NCBI RefSeq assembly: GCF_030052815.1 | Contig: NC_079498.1 | Span: forward strand, 80,524,992-80,588,991 | Length of the DNA stretch: 64,000 nt | Origin: Hevea brasiliensis | Lineage: Eukaryota; Streptophyta; Magnoliopsida; Malpighiales; Euphorbiaceae | Reading direction: 5' to 3' | In this document: positions 1 through 12,403 of the stretch, one piece after another | How the letters are laid out: every line of letters starts with the position of its first letter | How positions within the stretch are numbered: the stretch's first letter is position 1 | Made by a program: the position numbers and the translations under genes | Notes under the pieces: model-generated | Databases searched by the model: none | Told to the model about the DNA's origin: nothing | The model's input: the letters and a program-made list of their open reading frames with translations, nothing else

Positions 1-769
1 GAGGATGTCTGAGGGACAGAATGTTGGGGATCATGTCCACAAGATGATTCGGCTAATTGAACAGCTGGAACATCTTGATTTCAACATGGATTTCCAACTA
101 CAGATGGATTTGATCCTTTAGTCCCTTCCTGAGTCTTTTGGGAATTTTGTGACAAATTTCCATATGACTAAACAGGAATGCACCTTAGCTGGTTTACTCA
201 ACATGCTAGTTATTGCCCAAAAGAATATGCCGGGCAATAAAGGAAAAGAGGTAGCTTTGATTGCATCTTCTTCTACTGGAAAGTCCAACAAGAAGAAGGG
301 CAATAAGAAAAAGAAACCTCAGATTCCTGGTCCTTCTAAGAAAATAGCTAAACAGAAAGGAAAGACTAAAGCTAATGGAGGCAAAGGAAAGCGTTTCCAC
401 TGCCAGAAGGATGGGCACTGGAAAAGGAACTGCCCAGAGTATCTTGCTTCTCTGAAGGACAAGAAAGATACACCTTCGGAAGGTATATCCATATCTTGTT
501 ATTTAGATTCTGATGATACTCATAGTTCATTTACAGCTTGGGTTTTAGATACTGGTGCCAGTTCTCACATTTCTAATGATATGCAGGAACTAGCAAATAG
601 TAGCAGCTTGTATTCTCGAGATGTTAGACTTCGGATTGGCAATGGCTCAACTGTTGAACCTTTAGCCATAGGATCTAACTCTTTTTACACGTCTGGACAT
701 GTTTTGTGTTTGGATAATATTTTATATGTACCTGATGCTTTTAAGAACATCATTTCTATACTAGTTTGA
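1..769 (+). pseudogene. Copia-1 gag C-terminal part, zinc knuckle and aspartic protease (broken)
   Basis: This is the capsid C-terminus of a copia gag followed by a lysine-rich nucleic-acid-binding stretch, a zinc knuckle and the protease start. A TAG at 119-121 interrupts gag where Copia-2 has CAG. An open stretch runs from 149 to 769. The CCHC knuckle near 391-432 has lost its first cysteine (CGT, while Copia-2 has TGT), leaving HCQKDGHWKRNC. The protease shows the catalytic WVLDTGASSHI around 540-572. The frame ends at 767-769 just before the pre-integrase region, where Copia families normally continue in one long frame, so a frameshift or stop is inferred there. Gag packages the RNA and the protease cuts the polyprotein. 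This copy cannot make a full polyprotein. Confidence 0.9.
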
Positions 770-1803
770 CTAGAATTGGCTATGAATTTCAGTTCACAGA
801 TGATGTTTGCAATATTTATTTTGGAAATAAATATGTTAGTTCGGGTTATATGAATGATGGTCTTTATTATTTGGATAATAACGAAAAACACAAAATGAAT
901 GCAAGTGATCTAAATGAATGCAATGCCATGGTGAAAACCAACTCAAGTTCAAAATATATTTGGCACTTAAGGTTATGCCATGTTGCAGAAGATAGGATTA
1001 CAAAACTGGAGAAAATGGGGATTCTTTCCTCATTGGGCTCTGAGCCTACTCCAACTTGTGAATCTTACCTTCAGGGCAAAATGACTAGATCACCCTTTAT
1101 TGGACAAGGGTTAAGGGCTGAAAATATTTTGGAGCTAATACATAATGATGTATGTGGTCCATTTAAGGAAATGGCTAGAGGCGGTTTTCATTACTTTATT
1201 ACCTTTACTGGTGATAAATCAAGGTTTGGGTATTTGTATTTGATGAAATACAAACATGAATCCTTTGAAAAGTTTAAAAAATTTAAATTTGAAGTAGAAA
1301 ATTAAACAGGAAAGAGTATTAAAGCTCTTCGATCAGATCATGGAGGTGAATATTTGAGTACTGAATTTGATGAATACTTGAGAGAGCACGGCATTGTTTC
1401 CCAGCTGACTCCTCCAGGAACACCACAGTTGAATGGTGTATCTGAAAGGAGAAATCGTACCCTATTGGATATGGTATGTAGTATGATGAGCTATACTGAT
1501 ATGCCAATCTCCTTTTGGGGATTTGCATTAGAATTAGCTTTGTATATTCTGAATAGAATTCCATCAAAATCAGTTTCTTCCACACCTTATGAGATATGGC
1601 ATGGAAGAAAACCAAGTCTTAAGCATGTTAAGATTTGGGGTTGTCTAGCTTATATCGAAAAGATAAACACTGATAAATTGGAAACCAGATCAGAAAAAGG
1701 TCGATTTGTTGGATATCCAAAAGATAGTTTTGGATATTATTTTTATTTGCCTACATCACAAAAGGTTGTGGTGAGTAGAGATGCTACATTTCTTGAACAA
1801 TAG
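766..1803 (+). pseudogene. Copia-1 pre-integrase and integrase (broken)
   Basis: The H-H-C-C pre-integrase zinc domain starts near 955 with WHLRL. Its last cysteine is tyrosine (CESYLQGK) where Copia-2 keeps CESCLQGK. The catalytic core follows, with DVCGPF (first Asp) near 1147, RSDHGGEY (second Asp) near 1333 and NGVSERRNRTL (Glu) near 1433. A TAA at 1303-1305 splits the core; Copia-2 has CAA there. A TAG at 1801-1803 follows LEQ, and Copia-2 has TAA at the same codon. Integrase normally joins the cDNA ends to host DNA. The DDE residues are visible but the frame is cut, so it is inactive. Confidence 0.9.
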
Positions 1804-3123
1804 TTTGTTCAAGAAGGAGACAAAGGAAGGAAAATTGAGTTAGAATTAAAGAATTCTGACCAACCAATAGATCAGATGGATATAGATCCATCTAGTCAAC
1901 CTACACCCATTGATGAAACATCTACAGCTATTCCTCGTAGAACAACCAGGGTATCTCACCCACCAGTGAGATATGGTTTCCTTCATGAAGAAGAACAAGG
2001 GTTGTCTACTCATGAAGAAGTAGATCATGGAGATGATCCACTTACCTATGAAGAAGCTATATCAGATATAGACTCTTCAAAATGGATTGATGCTATGAAA
2101 TTCGAAATTAATTCCATGTATAAGAATCAAGTTTGGGATCTTGTTGACCCACCTGAAGGTATTGTACCTATAGGGAACAAATGGGTTTTCAAGAAGAAAA
2201 TTGGTTCTAATGGAAAGGTAGAGACCTATAAAGCAAGGCTAGTAGCGAAAGGCTTTCGCCAAAGGTAAGGAATCGACTATGAGGAGACTTTCTCGCCTGT
2301 TGCCATGCTTAAATCAATTAGGATTCTATTAGCAATAGCTGCATACTATGATTATGAGATTTGGCAGATGGATGTCAAAACAGCTTTTTTTAATGGATAC
2401 ATTGAAGAAAACATTTTCATGGAACAACCTAGGGGTTTTGAATCCCAAGATGGTTCCAAGGTGTGTAAGCTAAAGCGATCCATTTATGGGTTGAAGCAAG
2501 CTTCGAGGAGTTGGAACATCTATTTTGATGAAGCCATTAAATCATTTGATTTTATCAAAAATGAGGATGAGCCATTTGTATATAAAAAGGTTAGTGACAG
2601 TGCTATCACTTTCCTTGTCTTATATGTGGATGATATACTGTTGATGGGTAATGACACAGGTATGTTGACAACTGTAAAGGTATGGTTGTCAAATACATTC
2701 TTCATGAAAGACTTAGGGGAGGCAACCTATATTCTTGGGATTCGCATCTATAGAGACAGAGCGAAAAGAATAATTGGTTTATCCCAAAGTCTATACTTGG
2801 AAAAGGTGTTAAAGAGGTTTAACATGCTTGATTCCAAGAAAGGATTGTTGCCAGTGAGACATGGTATCCACCTTTCTAAAAAGATGTCTCCAAAGACACC
2901 TGAAGAAAGAGATAAAATGGCCAGGATTCCATATGCTTCGGCTATTGGAAGTTTAATGCATGCAATGTTGTGTACTAGGTCGGATATCGCATATGCTGTT
3001 AGTTTGACTAGTAAGTATCAATCCAATCCAGGTTTGGAACACTGGATAGCTGTCAAGAATATCCTTAAGTACTTGAGAAGAACTAAGGATTTATTCTTGA
3101 TCTATGGAGGTGGAGACTTATAA
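1804..3123 (+). pseudogene. Copia-1 reverse transcriptase (broken)
   Basis: The linker is followed by a copia RT. It begins near 2080 with the WIDAM and NQVWDLVDPP motifs. It continues through KARLVAKGFRQR and the fingers and palm, with the catalytic YVDD at 2623-2634 and the thumb and connection to about 3120. A TAA at 2266-2268 interrupts RARG-type sequence where Copia-2 has CAA, and a TAA at 3121-3123 ends the frame at the RNase H boundary, as in Copia-2. The stretch 2305-3120 is open and well preserved. The role is synthesis of cDNA from element RNA in the virus-like particle. Confidence 0.92.
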
Positions 3124-3609
3124 TTGGATGGTTATATTGATTCTGATTTCCAATCAGATATCGATGATAGAAAGTCTACCTCTGGTTATGTGTTCATTTG
3201 TAATGGAGGTGCAATAAGTTGGAAGAGTTCCAAATAAAGCACGATTGTAGATTCCACTACAGAGGCTGAGTATATTACTGCATCAGATGCTGCAAAGGAA
3301 GCTGTTTGGATAAAGAAGTTAGTGACAAAACTTGCAGTAGTTCCTTCCATTAAGTCAGCAGTTCCACTACACTGTGACAACAATGGAGCAGTCATACAGG
3401 CTAAGGAACCAAGGTCTCACCAGAAATCCAAACACATAGAAAGGCGCTACCACATTATCAGAGAAATAGTTGGACGAGGAGATGTAGCCATGCAGAAAAT
3501 AGCATTAGCTGAAAATCCAATTGATCCATTCACTAGGCCTGTGTCACAGACTCAATTAGATCGACATCTTGAGAAGATGGGTCTAAGATATTGTAATGAA
3601 TGGTGCTAA
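3124..3609 (+). pseudogene. Copia-1 RNase H (broken)
   Basis: A copia RNase H domain follows the stop at 3121. It starts with a [12 protein letters not shown] segment, then [16 protein letters not shown] near 3260 and HCDNNGAV near 3371, which together hold the acidic catalytic residues. It ends with SKHIERRYHIIREIV and a stop at 3607-3609. A TAA at 3235-3237 breaks it; Copia-2 has TAG at the same codon. It normally removes the RNA strand of the RNA-DNA hybrid. The polypurine tract and 3' LTR follow at once, as expected for the pol end. Confidence 0.9.
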
Positions 3610-3613
3610 TGCT

Positions 3614-3622
3614 AGTGGGAGA
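3614..3622 (+). promoter_or_regulatory. Copia-1 polypurine tract
   Basis: AGTGGGAGA lies one base before the 3' LTR start TGTTAG at 3624. The same string sits at the same place in Copia-2. It is the expected plus-strand primer site. Confidence 0.85.
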
Positions 3623-3623
3623 T

Positions 3624-5242
3624 TGTTAGTAGTATGCTCTAGAGTATATCATTTAGTATGTATCTTGTACATGTTTTTATTAATAAAAGGCATTTCCACT
3701 TTTCCGTTTACATAATATATTTATGTGTAATAGAAAAGGTCCATTGATATTTTGTTAGAAATTCTATTCTTAAGTTGTTAAGAATATGAGTGACAGTATT
3801 TCTAGTACAAAGTATCATAAATAGGTTCACAATCGAGGATACTTCATAACAAGGACATGACTTATCCAGAAAGATTGTATTCATATTTGTTCCCAAGTTA
3901 TTTATATGAGATATAAATAAGATGGAATGGTGAGTCTCATGCCATATAACAAACATGATAGGCACTTATACATGATAAGTAAGCTGAACCAGTGACACTT
4001 ATGACAAGCACATGGAGTTTACTCTTGTCAATGCATTGTCATAAATCATATCAGTGCATATAATCTTTAGACCTGAGATAGCATAGTTATCTCATATATA
4101 GGTGGTTTGAGTTTGATACTGCTTTCATACTTGTACTGTGTATGGGTATATGGGCATGTGTTGGCTCCTACTAGTTATATATGGAGGTAGGTGTTGATCA
4201 AGATGGAATCTGTTCCTCTAAGTAAATAGAGATAAAATCCTATGTTCATTTAATTGTTCTTGATGTTTCAAGTTCCTGGCCAGGACAGATAGATTTATTC
4301 AGAAAGAGTTTCTGATGAGAAAATCTTTTTAATCAAGAACTGGAATTAAAAGAGAACATAATATTCATAGCAAATGGAGTTTGATATAAACCATGACTCT
4401 AGCTTGAGTTGGGATTTTGTAACAGAGAGATTCTAGTGCATGGTAACGTATGATTATAGGTTCATTTAAGGTAAACCTTATTACTAATTGGGTGGCCATG
4501 GCATGCTATGCTAGGTGTTAACCATGGTCTATGAGGTGCATAAAATGATTTAGAGAAATCATTTATGGTAAGAAAGAGTTCTGATGATATTAAGAGTTGA
4601 TATCATGTCTCATTACTAATTAGTGATGAGCCTAGTAAGTCACACACATACACAAGTTATCACCTAATTAAATATGATTTAATTAATTAATTAAAGAGTT
4701 TAATTGATTAATTAAATAGGTTTGCATTTAGATTGCAAAGTCCCTAGCATGACTTGAAACCAAATCTAGGTTATTAGATGTACAGTATAAGTTAAATTTA
4801 TATTTAAAGTATTTAAATATGAATTTAATTAATGAGAAATTAATTAATAAAGATTAATTAATTGATTTTATATTTGATATAAATTGATTAGAAGAAGAGA
4901 AATAATTATTTTGGGTTGAAAACTCAAAATTAAGACACAGGGGCATTTTGGTCATTTCACAGGGTGACATGTGGTACCATAAGATGGTGGCACATGGCAT
5001 TACACATAAGCTTGCCAAATGTTTTTAATCATGTAAGATGATTAAAATTATGATTAAATATAGGTTTGACACTTGGCACAATGTGATTGGGTCAATTAAA
5101 CCTAGAACCAATTAGAGGGTGACATGTGGCAAGGGTTTAATGTGTTAACCTAGCTATATAAGTGTTGTTATGAAAAGAAAACAACACAACCAGCAGCTAT
5201 CCTCTTTGTGCCGCCACCCAAAGGCTCCTCTCCCTCTCTTCT
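3624..5242 (+). repeat. Copia-1 3' LTR, piece 1 of 3
   Basis: Closely matches the first 1.6 kb of both Copia-2 LTRs from TGTTAGTAGTATGC onward. It is interrupted at 5242 by solo LTR A1 and continues at 30228. It contains an inverted repeat at 5023-5047 (TTTTAATCAT, loop GTAAG, ATGATTAAAA). The 85-codon antisense open frame at 3708-3965 recurs in all three Copia LTRs but shows no sign of coding. Confidence 0.95.
5154..5162 (+). promoter_or_regulatory. Copia-1 LTR TATA box
   Basis: CTATATAAG is present at the same place in all three Copia LTRs (also 52853-52861 and 60287-60295). It is the likely Pol II promoter and marks the end of U3. Confidence 0.7.
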
Positions 5243-7497
5243 TGTCACACCCTACTCCTCGTAAGATGTAACATGCTCCCGTAGTACACTTAATGAATTA
5301 TCGTACTTCGCCTACTGGTAACCCATTAAATACACTACAAGGGATTTTAAAATAATTTTCGTTCATTTTTAAATTGGTGGGTAAAATTTTTTTTTTTCAA
5401 ATATTAAAAAACTTTATTTAAAGTCCAAACATAAATGAAATTTTTAGATATTTAAAATCTCTGCAATTTTTACAAAAATTTCGGCAGAGTGCCGTTTGTA
5501 ATTTAAGAAAACAGTTCTTCAAAACCTGTAAATAAAGACACTCCCAATATTTTTCTCAATCACAACTCCATTATTCAATCTCATTTCACAATTCAACACA
5601 AGTAACTCAATACGCAGTTTAAATTAAATCAAACATTGAAACCTCTCATTAAGGTAACGAAATTAATATTTACATTATGGGATCATAAAAAATTTAGTAG
5701 TGCAAAACTTTATAAATACATAAAATCTCAAGATAACCTTATAATAATTTGTTTTTCATTACAATCCAAAAATATATTACAAAAGAGTTGGTACAACTGC
5801 TCAAAGTAAATTTCATACATATAATTACAGAATAACATCAAAATCTAAAGTACAAGGATATGCCTATGATATACCCGAAGATAGTCTCACTATGCCTTTT
5901 AGTAATCTTGCTCAGCTGCTTTATATTTTCTTTCACCTGCGACAGCATACAAAGTTATCGCTGAGTAGTGAACTCAGTGGTGCACAAACTAATAATTTAA
6001 AACTTAATACAAGTTACGCTTGACAATTCATAACAAATAAAAATTTAAAATTTCTAAATTCTTCAAAATTCATAACATTTAGAAATCAATATTTTTATTC
6101 ATGCAAATTATTCATTTGAATAACATTTTGATCAAATAGTAACTATTTATCTATATTTCTTTTAAATCTAGAAACAATACGAAAAATATTTTGAATCACT
6201 GATAAATTATTTATTTCAACCACAATTTATCAAACTATGCATAATTTAAAGGGTGTTGCCAATAATTCACACAGTTGAGCCCATGACCCAAAATTCAAAT
6301 AGATGTCGTGTTGTACACCACGACATTTCACACTCTCCCAATAACCGAGGCTAAAAGGGAGGAACAAAGACTAACCAATATATATGAGTACTCATTCAAA
6401 CTCTTCCCCAACTGGCAAGCCAGAGAGGAAGGAACTCGCCCCATCTAGTGGAGGAGATATCTCACTAGACAAGCTAATGAGAATTCACAACAAATTTTGC
6501 CATGTCAACTGTGGTTTCAAATCATATTCAAAACAATTTCTATTTACAAAGTGTTTACAAATTGCCACACCCTACTCCCTTGTAAGATGTAACATGATCC
6601 CGTAGTATACCTAATGAATTACCGTACTTCGCCCACCGATAATCCATTAATTATACTACAAGCGATTTTAAAACAATTTTCATGAAATTTAAATCATCGA
6701 TTAAAATCGGGTGTTATAAAATTTTTTTTAAAATTTCGGCAAAGTGCCGGTTGTATTTTGAGAAAACAGTTCTTCAAAACCTGCAAAGAACACACTCCCA
6801 ATATGTTTTCTCAAATACAACTTCAATAACTTTATTTGCACTCATAATTCAAATCTCAATAATCAAATCAATCTCCTCATAAAAGAAACATTTCATTGAT
6901 TACAAGACTCAAAATTAATATTACAAAACTATTTAGATGAATGAAATCCCAAATTTACATTTACAAAAGTTTACATTTAATTACATACCAAAATATTTTA
7001 CAAGAGTTTTTATACAACTGCTCAAATAATTTACATACATATTATTACATGCATACATCAAAACCTATGTACATGGGTATACCTATGATATACCTGGAGC
7101 TGATCTGAATGTGTCTTCAAAGAAACTTACTCACTGCTCTATGCTCTTCTTACCTGCGACAGCATACAAAGCTATCGCTGATTGGTGAACTCAGTGGTGC
7201 ACAACTATAATTTAAAACATAGTACAATATACATTGACAAAATTTACAGCAAATAATTTGGAAATCTAAATACTCATCAAATTCCAAAACTCAAAATATT
7301 CATTGCCAATAATGTGAATCATTTGTATAAAATGACTTTGATCATGAAATTCAATTTATCTAATCAATCATTTGTATAAAATGACTTTAATCATGAAATT
7401 CAACTTATCAAATCATAACTAATCATTTAGGTAATTCCAACAAAATCAATTATACATAAATCATAATTGAAATCACAATTCTTTACCATTCAAAAGC

Positions 7498-7630
7498 CAT
7501 TATGTATCTCAAAAACCATTATGTATCTCAAAAATCATTATGTATCTCAAAGATTATTATGTATCTCAAAAATCATTATGTATCTCAAAAACCATGCTGT
7601 ATCTCAAAAATCATTCTTTATCTCACTAAC
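7498..7630. repeat. 19-bp tandem repeat in B LTR 1
   Basis: About seven units of CATTATGTATCTCAAAAAT, with drift in the last units. The same array is at about 17677-17810 and 24596-24725 in the other two B LTRs. It is a minisatellite internal to the LTR. Confidence 0.9.
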
Positions 7631-7666
7631 TATGCAAGACTAATCCGAAAGGGCCATATTCGATGT

Positions 7667-7736
7667 GATTCTAACTCCCTATGGTCGGGGAGGTCGAATC
7701 AGATTCTAACTCCCTATGGTCGGGGAGGTCGAATCA
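7667..7736. repeat. 35-bp tandem duplication in B LTR 1
   Basis: Two exact 35-bp units that begin GATTCTAACTCCC and end GGTCGAATCA. The same duplication is at 17845-17914 and 24765-24834. Each unit starts GATTC and ends GAATCA, so it can pair with itself. Confidence 0.92.
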
Positions 7737-10700
7737 TCGTGCACAGTACACATCACAATAATGAATCTTCCGCAAGGGCCATAACGATAAAAATAAACTT
7801 AGATCTAACCTCAAATCAGAGGAAATCTAAGCCTGTGCACGTACCATGGTAATCAAAACACAACTAACTCCATTGTCTTCTCAACAAATGAGACAGACGG
7901 GTAATAACCTAGTCAAGCATCTATAGTGAGATATAAAACAATATCACAATCCTTTTAGTGAGCATAAATCACAATATAATTCGATGCAAAGTCAATTCCA
8001 ATATCCAATAATTTTTATGCTCATCACAATTCAAATCATAAATTTGCATTTTTCCATGAAAATTACCATCACAATTCAAAACATGTTCTATCACAATTTT
8101 CCAAAACATAATTCATTCAATCCATAACAATGCTTAATACTTATGGAAATACCATTTCACAAAGCTAAATCCATACATACTATAACAATTTCAAAAATCA
8201 TTGAATTAAATCCAATGCTTGTTAAACATAATACATAAGAAAAATACGTCATTTAATCATATGAAATATTCATAACAAAATCAGTTAAAAACTAGTTGTG
8301 CACAAACCTCTGATAACTGTCTCTTGGCTCTGACTCATGTTTCCTTCCCCTTCCCTGAGTCTTTGCTAACTGAGAAACACAATTTTGAAGTGTTTTAGTA
8401 CTCATTTAAACTGTCTCTAACGATAATGCTTGATAATTAACTTATTGAATTCTATTATTTCCTTGGTCAGCCTAAGATGTCAACCCTCGATGCAGTCTAG
8501 GTAAATTAGGTTTTAATGTTACTAATATATCACATTCAATAGTCTTTTAGGGTTGGTACATGTTACCAAATTCATTTCCATGTATTTTGTGTTTTATTGC
8601 AATTTGCTGGATACCGAGATACTAGTTTGACCTAGCCGGACGACCTAGTTCCCTCGGTTTTCGGGTTTCGGTCAAAACTACAAACTTGTAGATCTATGTC
8701 TTATTGCACGCAGGGCAAAATTTCAGGTCATTCTGAGTTATGTAGACCAAGTTATGGTCATTTTACTATTGCTGGTCAAAATGCATCAAAATTGGTCACT
8801 TTAGGTCATTTTAGGTTCGGCCAGTTTTTGGACCCGAACTTGTGCAAGCTGTTTGACTTGCTTATGGTCATTTCTGGGCTTTGATGTCTTCATAAGACTT
8901 GTAGATATAGGTCTTAACTATTCATGGTCCAAATTTTAGGTCAATTGGACCTGTTTTGAGTGAATTATGGCCAAAACACTAACTACTGCCCAAATTGTCA
9001 ATTTTCAGGCCTTAATTGCACTAATCCGGATTTGGTCACTTTTCAAGTTACCTTACAAGCAGAATTTTGGTTAGCTTCCTTCATGAAAGTTGGCACATTT
9101 TGTGACACCCCTAACCCGACTACAGTGTAGCCGAGCAAGTTATGCTACTCAGTGTGCCGAGCACTCTATTTTATCTTAATTCATTTTTATTCTTCCTTTT
9201 GAATATAACTTGTGAAATATAATTTATTTAAGCCATTTATCGAAATTATTATTTATTTGAGGTTCCGAAAATTTTAAAGAAAATCCGGCGGAGTACCGGC
9301 TAAAAATGGAGAAAACCGTTCTTCGGAACCTGTTAAAAACACTTCCAAATAATTTCCAAGCAATCCCAACTTCAATTTATCAACAAAATCTCAGTATTAA
9401 AATCTCAACAACATTTCAATTCCAGTTCTCAATCATCCATCACATGTGATGATCACATATAAATCACAAGTAAACATTTACTTTTCCATTCACAAGTACA
9501 ACTTTCATAATTTACATAAACATCAATATACATTACACAAGTTTAATTACATAGGAGAAAAACAAAGTTAAGTTACAAAATGTCAAAATGACACCTAATG
9601 TCCTACCAATGCACTGCAGAAGTTGAGGTGACACGGACACTGTGCAGGACTGCAGGATGGACTCACCCAGTCTGCGGTCTACTGGGCTCACGATCTGTAT
9701 CTCCAGTACCTACGCGTTGCAAAAGCGACGCGCTAAGCATAAAGCTTAGTGGTGCAAATAATAAAGTAGAAAGAAATAATAAGCAAATAAAAATCATAAT
9801 TTCTTAGCCATTGCGTTCATAAGAACTGAATAATTGCCAACTTAATGTTTAGTCGAGGGCTAATTACGTTTTATGATATTAACTTCTTCATGTATTTTGT
9901 TAATTATTTTCTTCATGATCTTGAGTTTCTTTGTATTCTATCGTAATTATTCATGATATTTAATTTTCGTTTTTTCTTTAACAGTCAGTTCAATTACAGT
10001 TATACTTTTCCATGCCCAAGTAACCTATACAAATTGACCGGACTGGATAAACGGGTAAACTAGCACTGGGTACCAGGTACCTCGGGCCGTCACACCATCG
10101 GTCACAATGTGTCTCCCGGTGTGCAAACAGAATGGCTAATAAGCCATATAAGCAATAAGGCATAAAGCCAAGTAAAACATCATAATCTGTATAGCCATAG
10201 GCTATCACATCATAGAATGGCAATGAAGCCATACATCATACGCAGTACTGCTATCAGAACCCTATTGGCATGCCAACCTATCCAAACCAATCACATTAGG
10301 CCTACTAGGGCATTTGAAACTTTTAAAATCTTCAATTTGTGAATTTCAAATTTTTGGTGTCACTATTCATCATTGGTCAACAAAAATGTTGACTTTTAGA
10401 ATAAAAATGTGTACATTGACTTTGGCACTCCCAACATACCACATTTGGTGTTTAAAACTTGTTGGCATTAAGTGTTAATACCATTCCAAAGTGTAACTCA
10501 ACACAAGCAAAATTTTCAGTTTTGGTGAGTCAACTTCACTGTTCCATTGGACACTGTTACTGTGGGAATTTGAAGAAATGCAAAACATGAAAGTTGTTCC
10601 TTATTTTGTCTAGTTGAATTTCCTTTTTTGAATCACTCCATTTGGAGTTTTGTAGCTCCAGATATGGCCCAAAAACCCAAGCTGGCCGGATTTGCATTCT

Positions 10701-10869
10701 GCAGAAAATACCATATCTACAGTAGCATGAACAGTGACTGCCATAGCCATTTGGGTTAGGTTCTGGCCATAATTTGGGGTAGGTTCCTTCATGAAAGTTG
10801 TTTGTCTATGTCTTAACTTGTTGCTGTAAACATTTCAGGTCAATTGACCAAATCTACAGTGAGTTATGG

Positions 10870-10896
10870 CCAAATGAACAGTTACTGTTCATTTGG
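10870..10896. other. Hairpin in LTR C
   Basis: Perfect 11-bp inverted repeat CCAAATGAACA / TGTTCATTTGG with loop GTTAC. The same stem with a different loop is in the A2 LTRs (32896-32922, 39351-39377). Confidence 0.85.
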
Positions 10897-12135
10897 TCAA
10901 TTCTGCAGAGTCAGTTTCAAGGTATCCGGATTGGGGCCAAGTTTTGGTCCTCTTGCTTTGGTCTTTTGGGAATGGTTTCTTCAGCAAAAATGTGCCATTA
11001 TAAGCCTAGTTTCATGTCCAATTGGCCAAACACCAATTGGACTAACACAGCCCAAGTTATGGCAGTGCAAAGGGACTGAATTTTCAGTCCCTATCTTTGC
11101 CCTAGGGCAGTTTTCTCTTTCTCTTTACCATACTATTTTTCAGTTCTAATTATGGTCAACATACCTAAAATGGTCACTAATTGACCATTAAAATGTGCTC
11201 TAACAATTTCCTAAGCCAAATCAATTTTTCACTCCCCAAAACCCTAATTCAAATCCATAATTTATGCCATTTACCTTAGTTAGCTACTAAGGCATTACTC
11301 ATATGTTTATAACTTCAAATATGGTTTCTAATTCACTTCAAGCTCATCAAAACATTCCTACATATTCTTTTACTAGGGCAGCCGAAATTCAAGTGTTCAT
11401 ACACAAGGTTTTTTTGTTCATTTAAACTACAAGTCTTACTAAGTTCAAGTCCAAAATCATGAAATTTAAGAGTTTTATGTTTATAGTTGCACTAACCTCA
11501 ACTTGAAGAATCTCCAAGCTTGCCAACTTTAATTTCTCTTCTCCCTTTTGCTCCCAAACACCTTAGCAATCTTCTAGAATAAATTTTTGTGTTGAGAACT
11601 TGAGGAAATATGGTGGGAGTTTAGGGCTTCATGAGCTTGCCAAGCTCATCAATGGAGGGAGGAAAGGAGAGGGTTACGTTTTCATGAAGGAGAAGAAGGG
11701 CTGCCCACGTTTTTTCTTTTCCTTTGGTCTTTATTTATCCCTTTTATCACTTAATTAATTGGTTGTTTTATTATGATTGGAGAAGGCTTTTTAAATGACA
11801 TCATAATAGCTAATATTTGGCATTTTATTTCATTTTTCTTTTCTTTCCTCTACTACTCATTTCCAATTTAATTTCTAGAAATGTTTATTCATATTTTATG
11901 TCATATTAATTATTTACTCAACTGGACAAGTTGGCCAAAAAACACCTCTGAAGGCGAAATGACCAAAATGCCCTCCGTTTGGCTTAACGGGTCAAAATTG
12001 TCTGTACCGATTGAAAAATTTGTCTAAATATTTTCTTGGCATTCTAATGCCATAAGAACCTCAATGACCCTTCTCTGGAGTCCCAAAAATTATTTTATGA
12101 ATTTTTCCCGGGTCTAGGGCTCCTCGTTGCGAGAA

Positions 12136-12190
12136 CCGCAACTTCCCTCGGGGTTACCCATCGCTTGGGCACCGGCTCATTTGACTTAAC
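12136..12190 (-). promoter_or_regulatory. 5S rRNA-like block in LTR C
   Basis: The sense strand reads GTTAAGTCAAATGAGCC, then GCGATGGGTAACC and GGGAAGTTGCG. It is a diverged copy of the block described at 40641-40693. It starts about 169 bases from the LTR sense start. Confidence 0.6.
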
Positions 12191-12376
12191 TGTATTTTAT
12201 TTCTAAAATTTTTACTAAATTTTTCTTATTAATATTTGAGTTAATTATGGTCCCTGACTTTAGTTTAAATATTTTTTCGGACGTTCTAGCTGTCCGGACC
12301 GACACCGGTCACCGGAACAGTAGACTATGCGGAATTGCTACAGTGAGGGTGTTACACATTTTGTGCCTAGTTTCAC

Positions 12377-12403
12377 CTCCAATTGGTCTCATACCAATTG
12401 GAG
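12377..12403. other. Hairpin in B LTR 1
   Basis: Perfect 11-bp inverted repeat CTCCAATTGGT / ACCAATTGGAG with loop CTCAT. It is also at 19305-19331 and 26207-26233, with variants in families A, C, D and E. Confidence 0.85.

Larger units (their letters stand above)
9101..12356 (-). mobile_element. C: solo gypsy LTR inside B LTR 1
   Basis: A 3256-bp LTR beginning TGTGACACCC and ending GGTGTTACA on the plus strand, flanked by CATTT at 9096-9100 and 12357-12361. Removing it restores continuity with B LTRs 2 and 3. It is related to the LTRs of E and F, including the shared ACGCGTTGCAAAAGCGACGCG-like block near 9713. It has no coding sequence, so it is a solo LTR. Confidence 0.93.

Noticed and set aside
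3708..3965. 85-codon antisense frame found in all three Copia LTRs
   Set aside because: It recurs because LTR copies are similar. It has no domain and the antisense position in U3 gives no reason to call a gene.
7498..7630. Regularly spaced short repeats that could suggest a CRISPR array
   Set aside because: The 19-bp units are directly adjacent with no spacers and sit in a plant retrotransposon LTR. It is a minisatellite.
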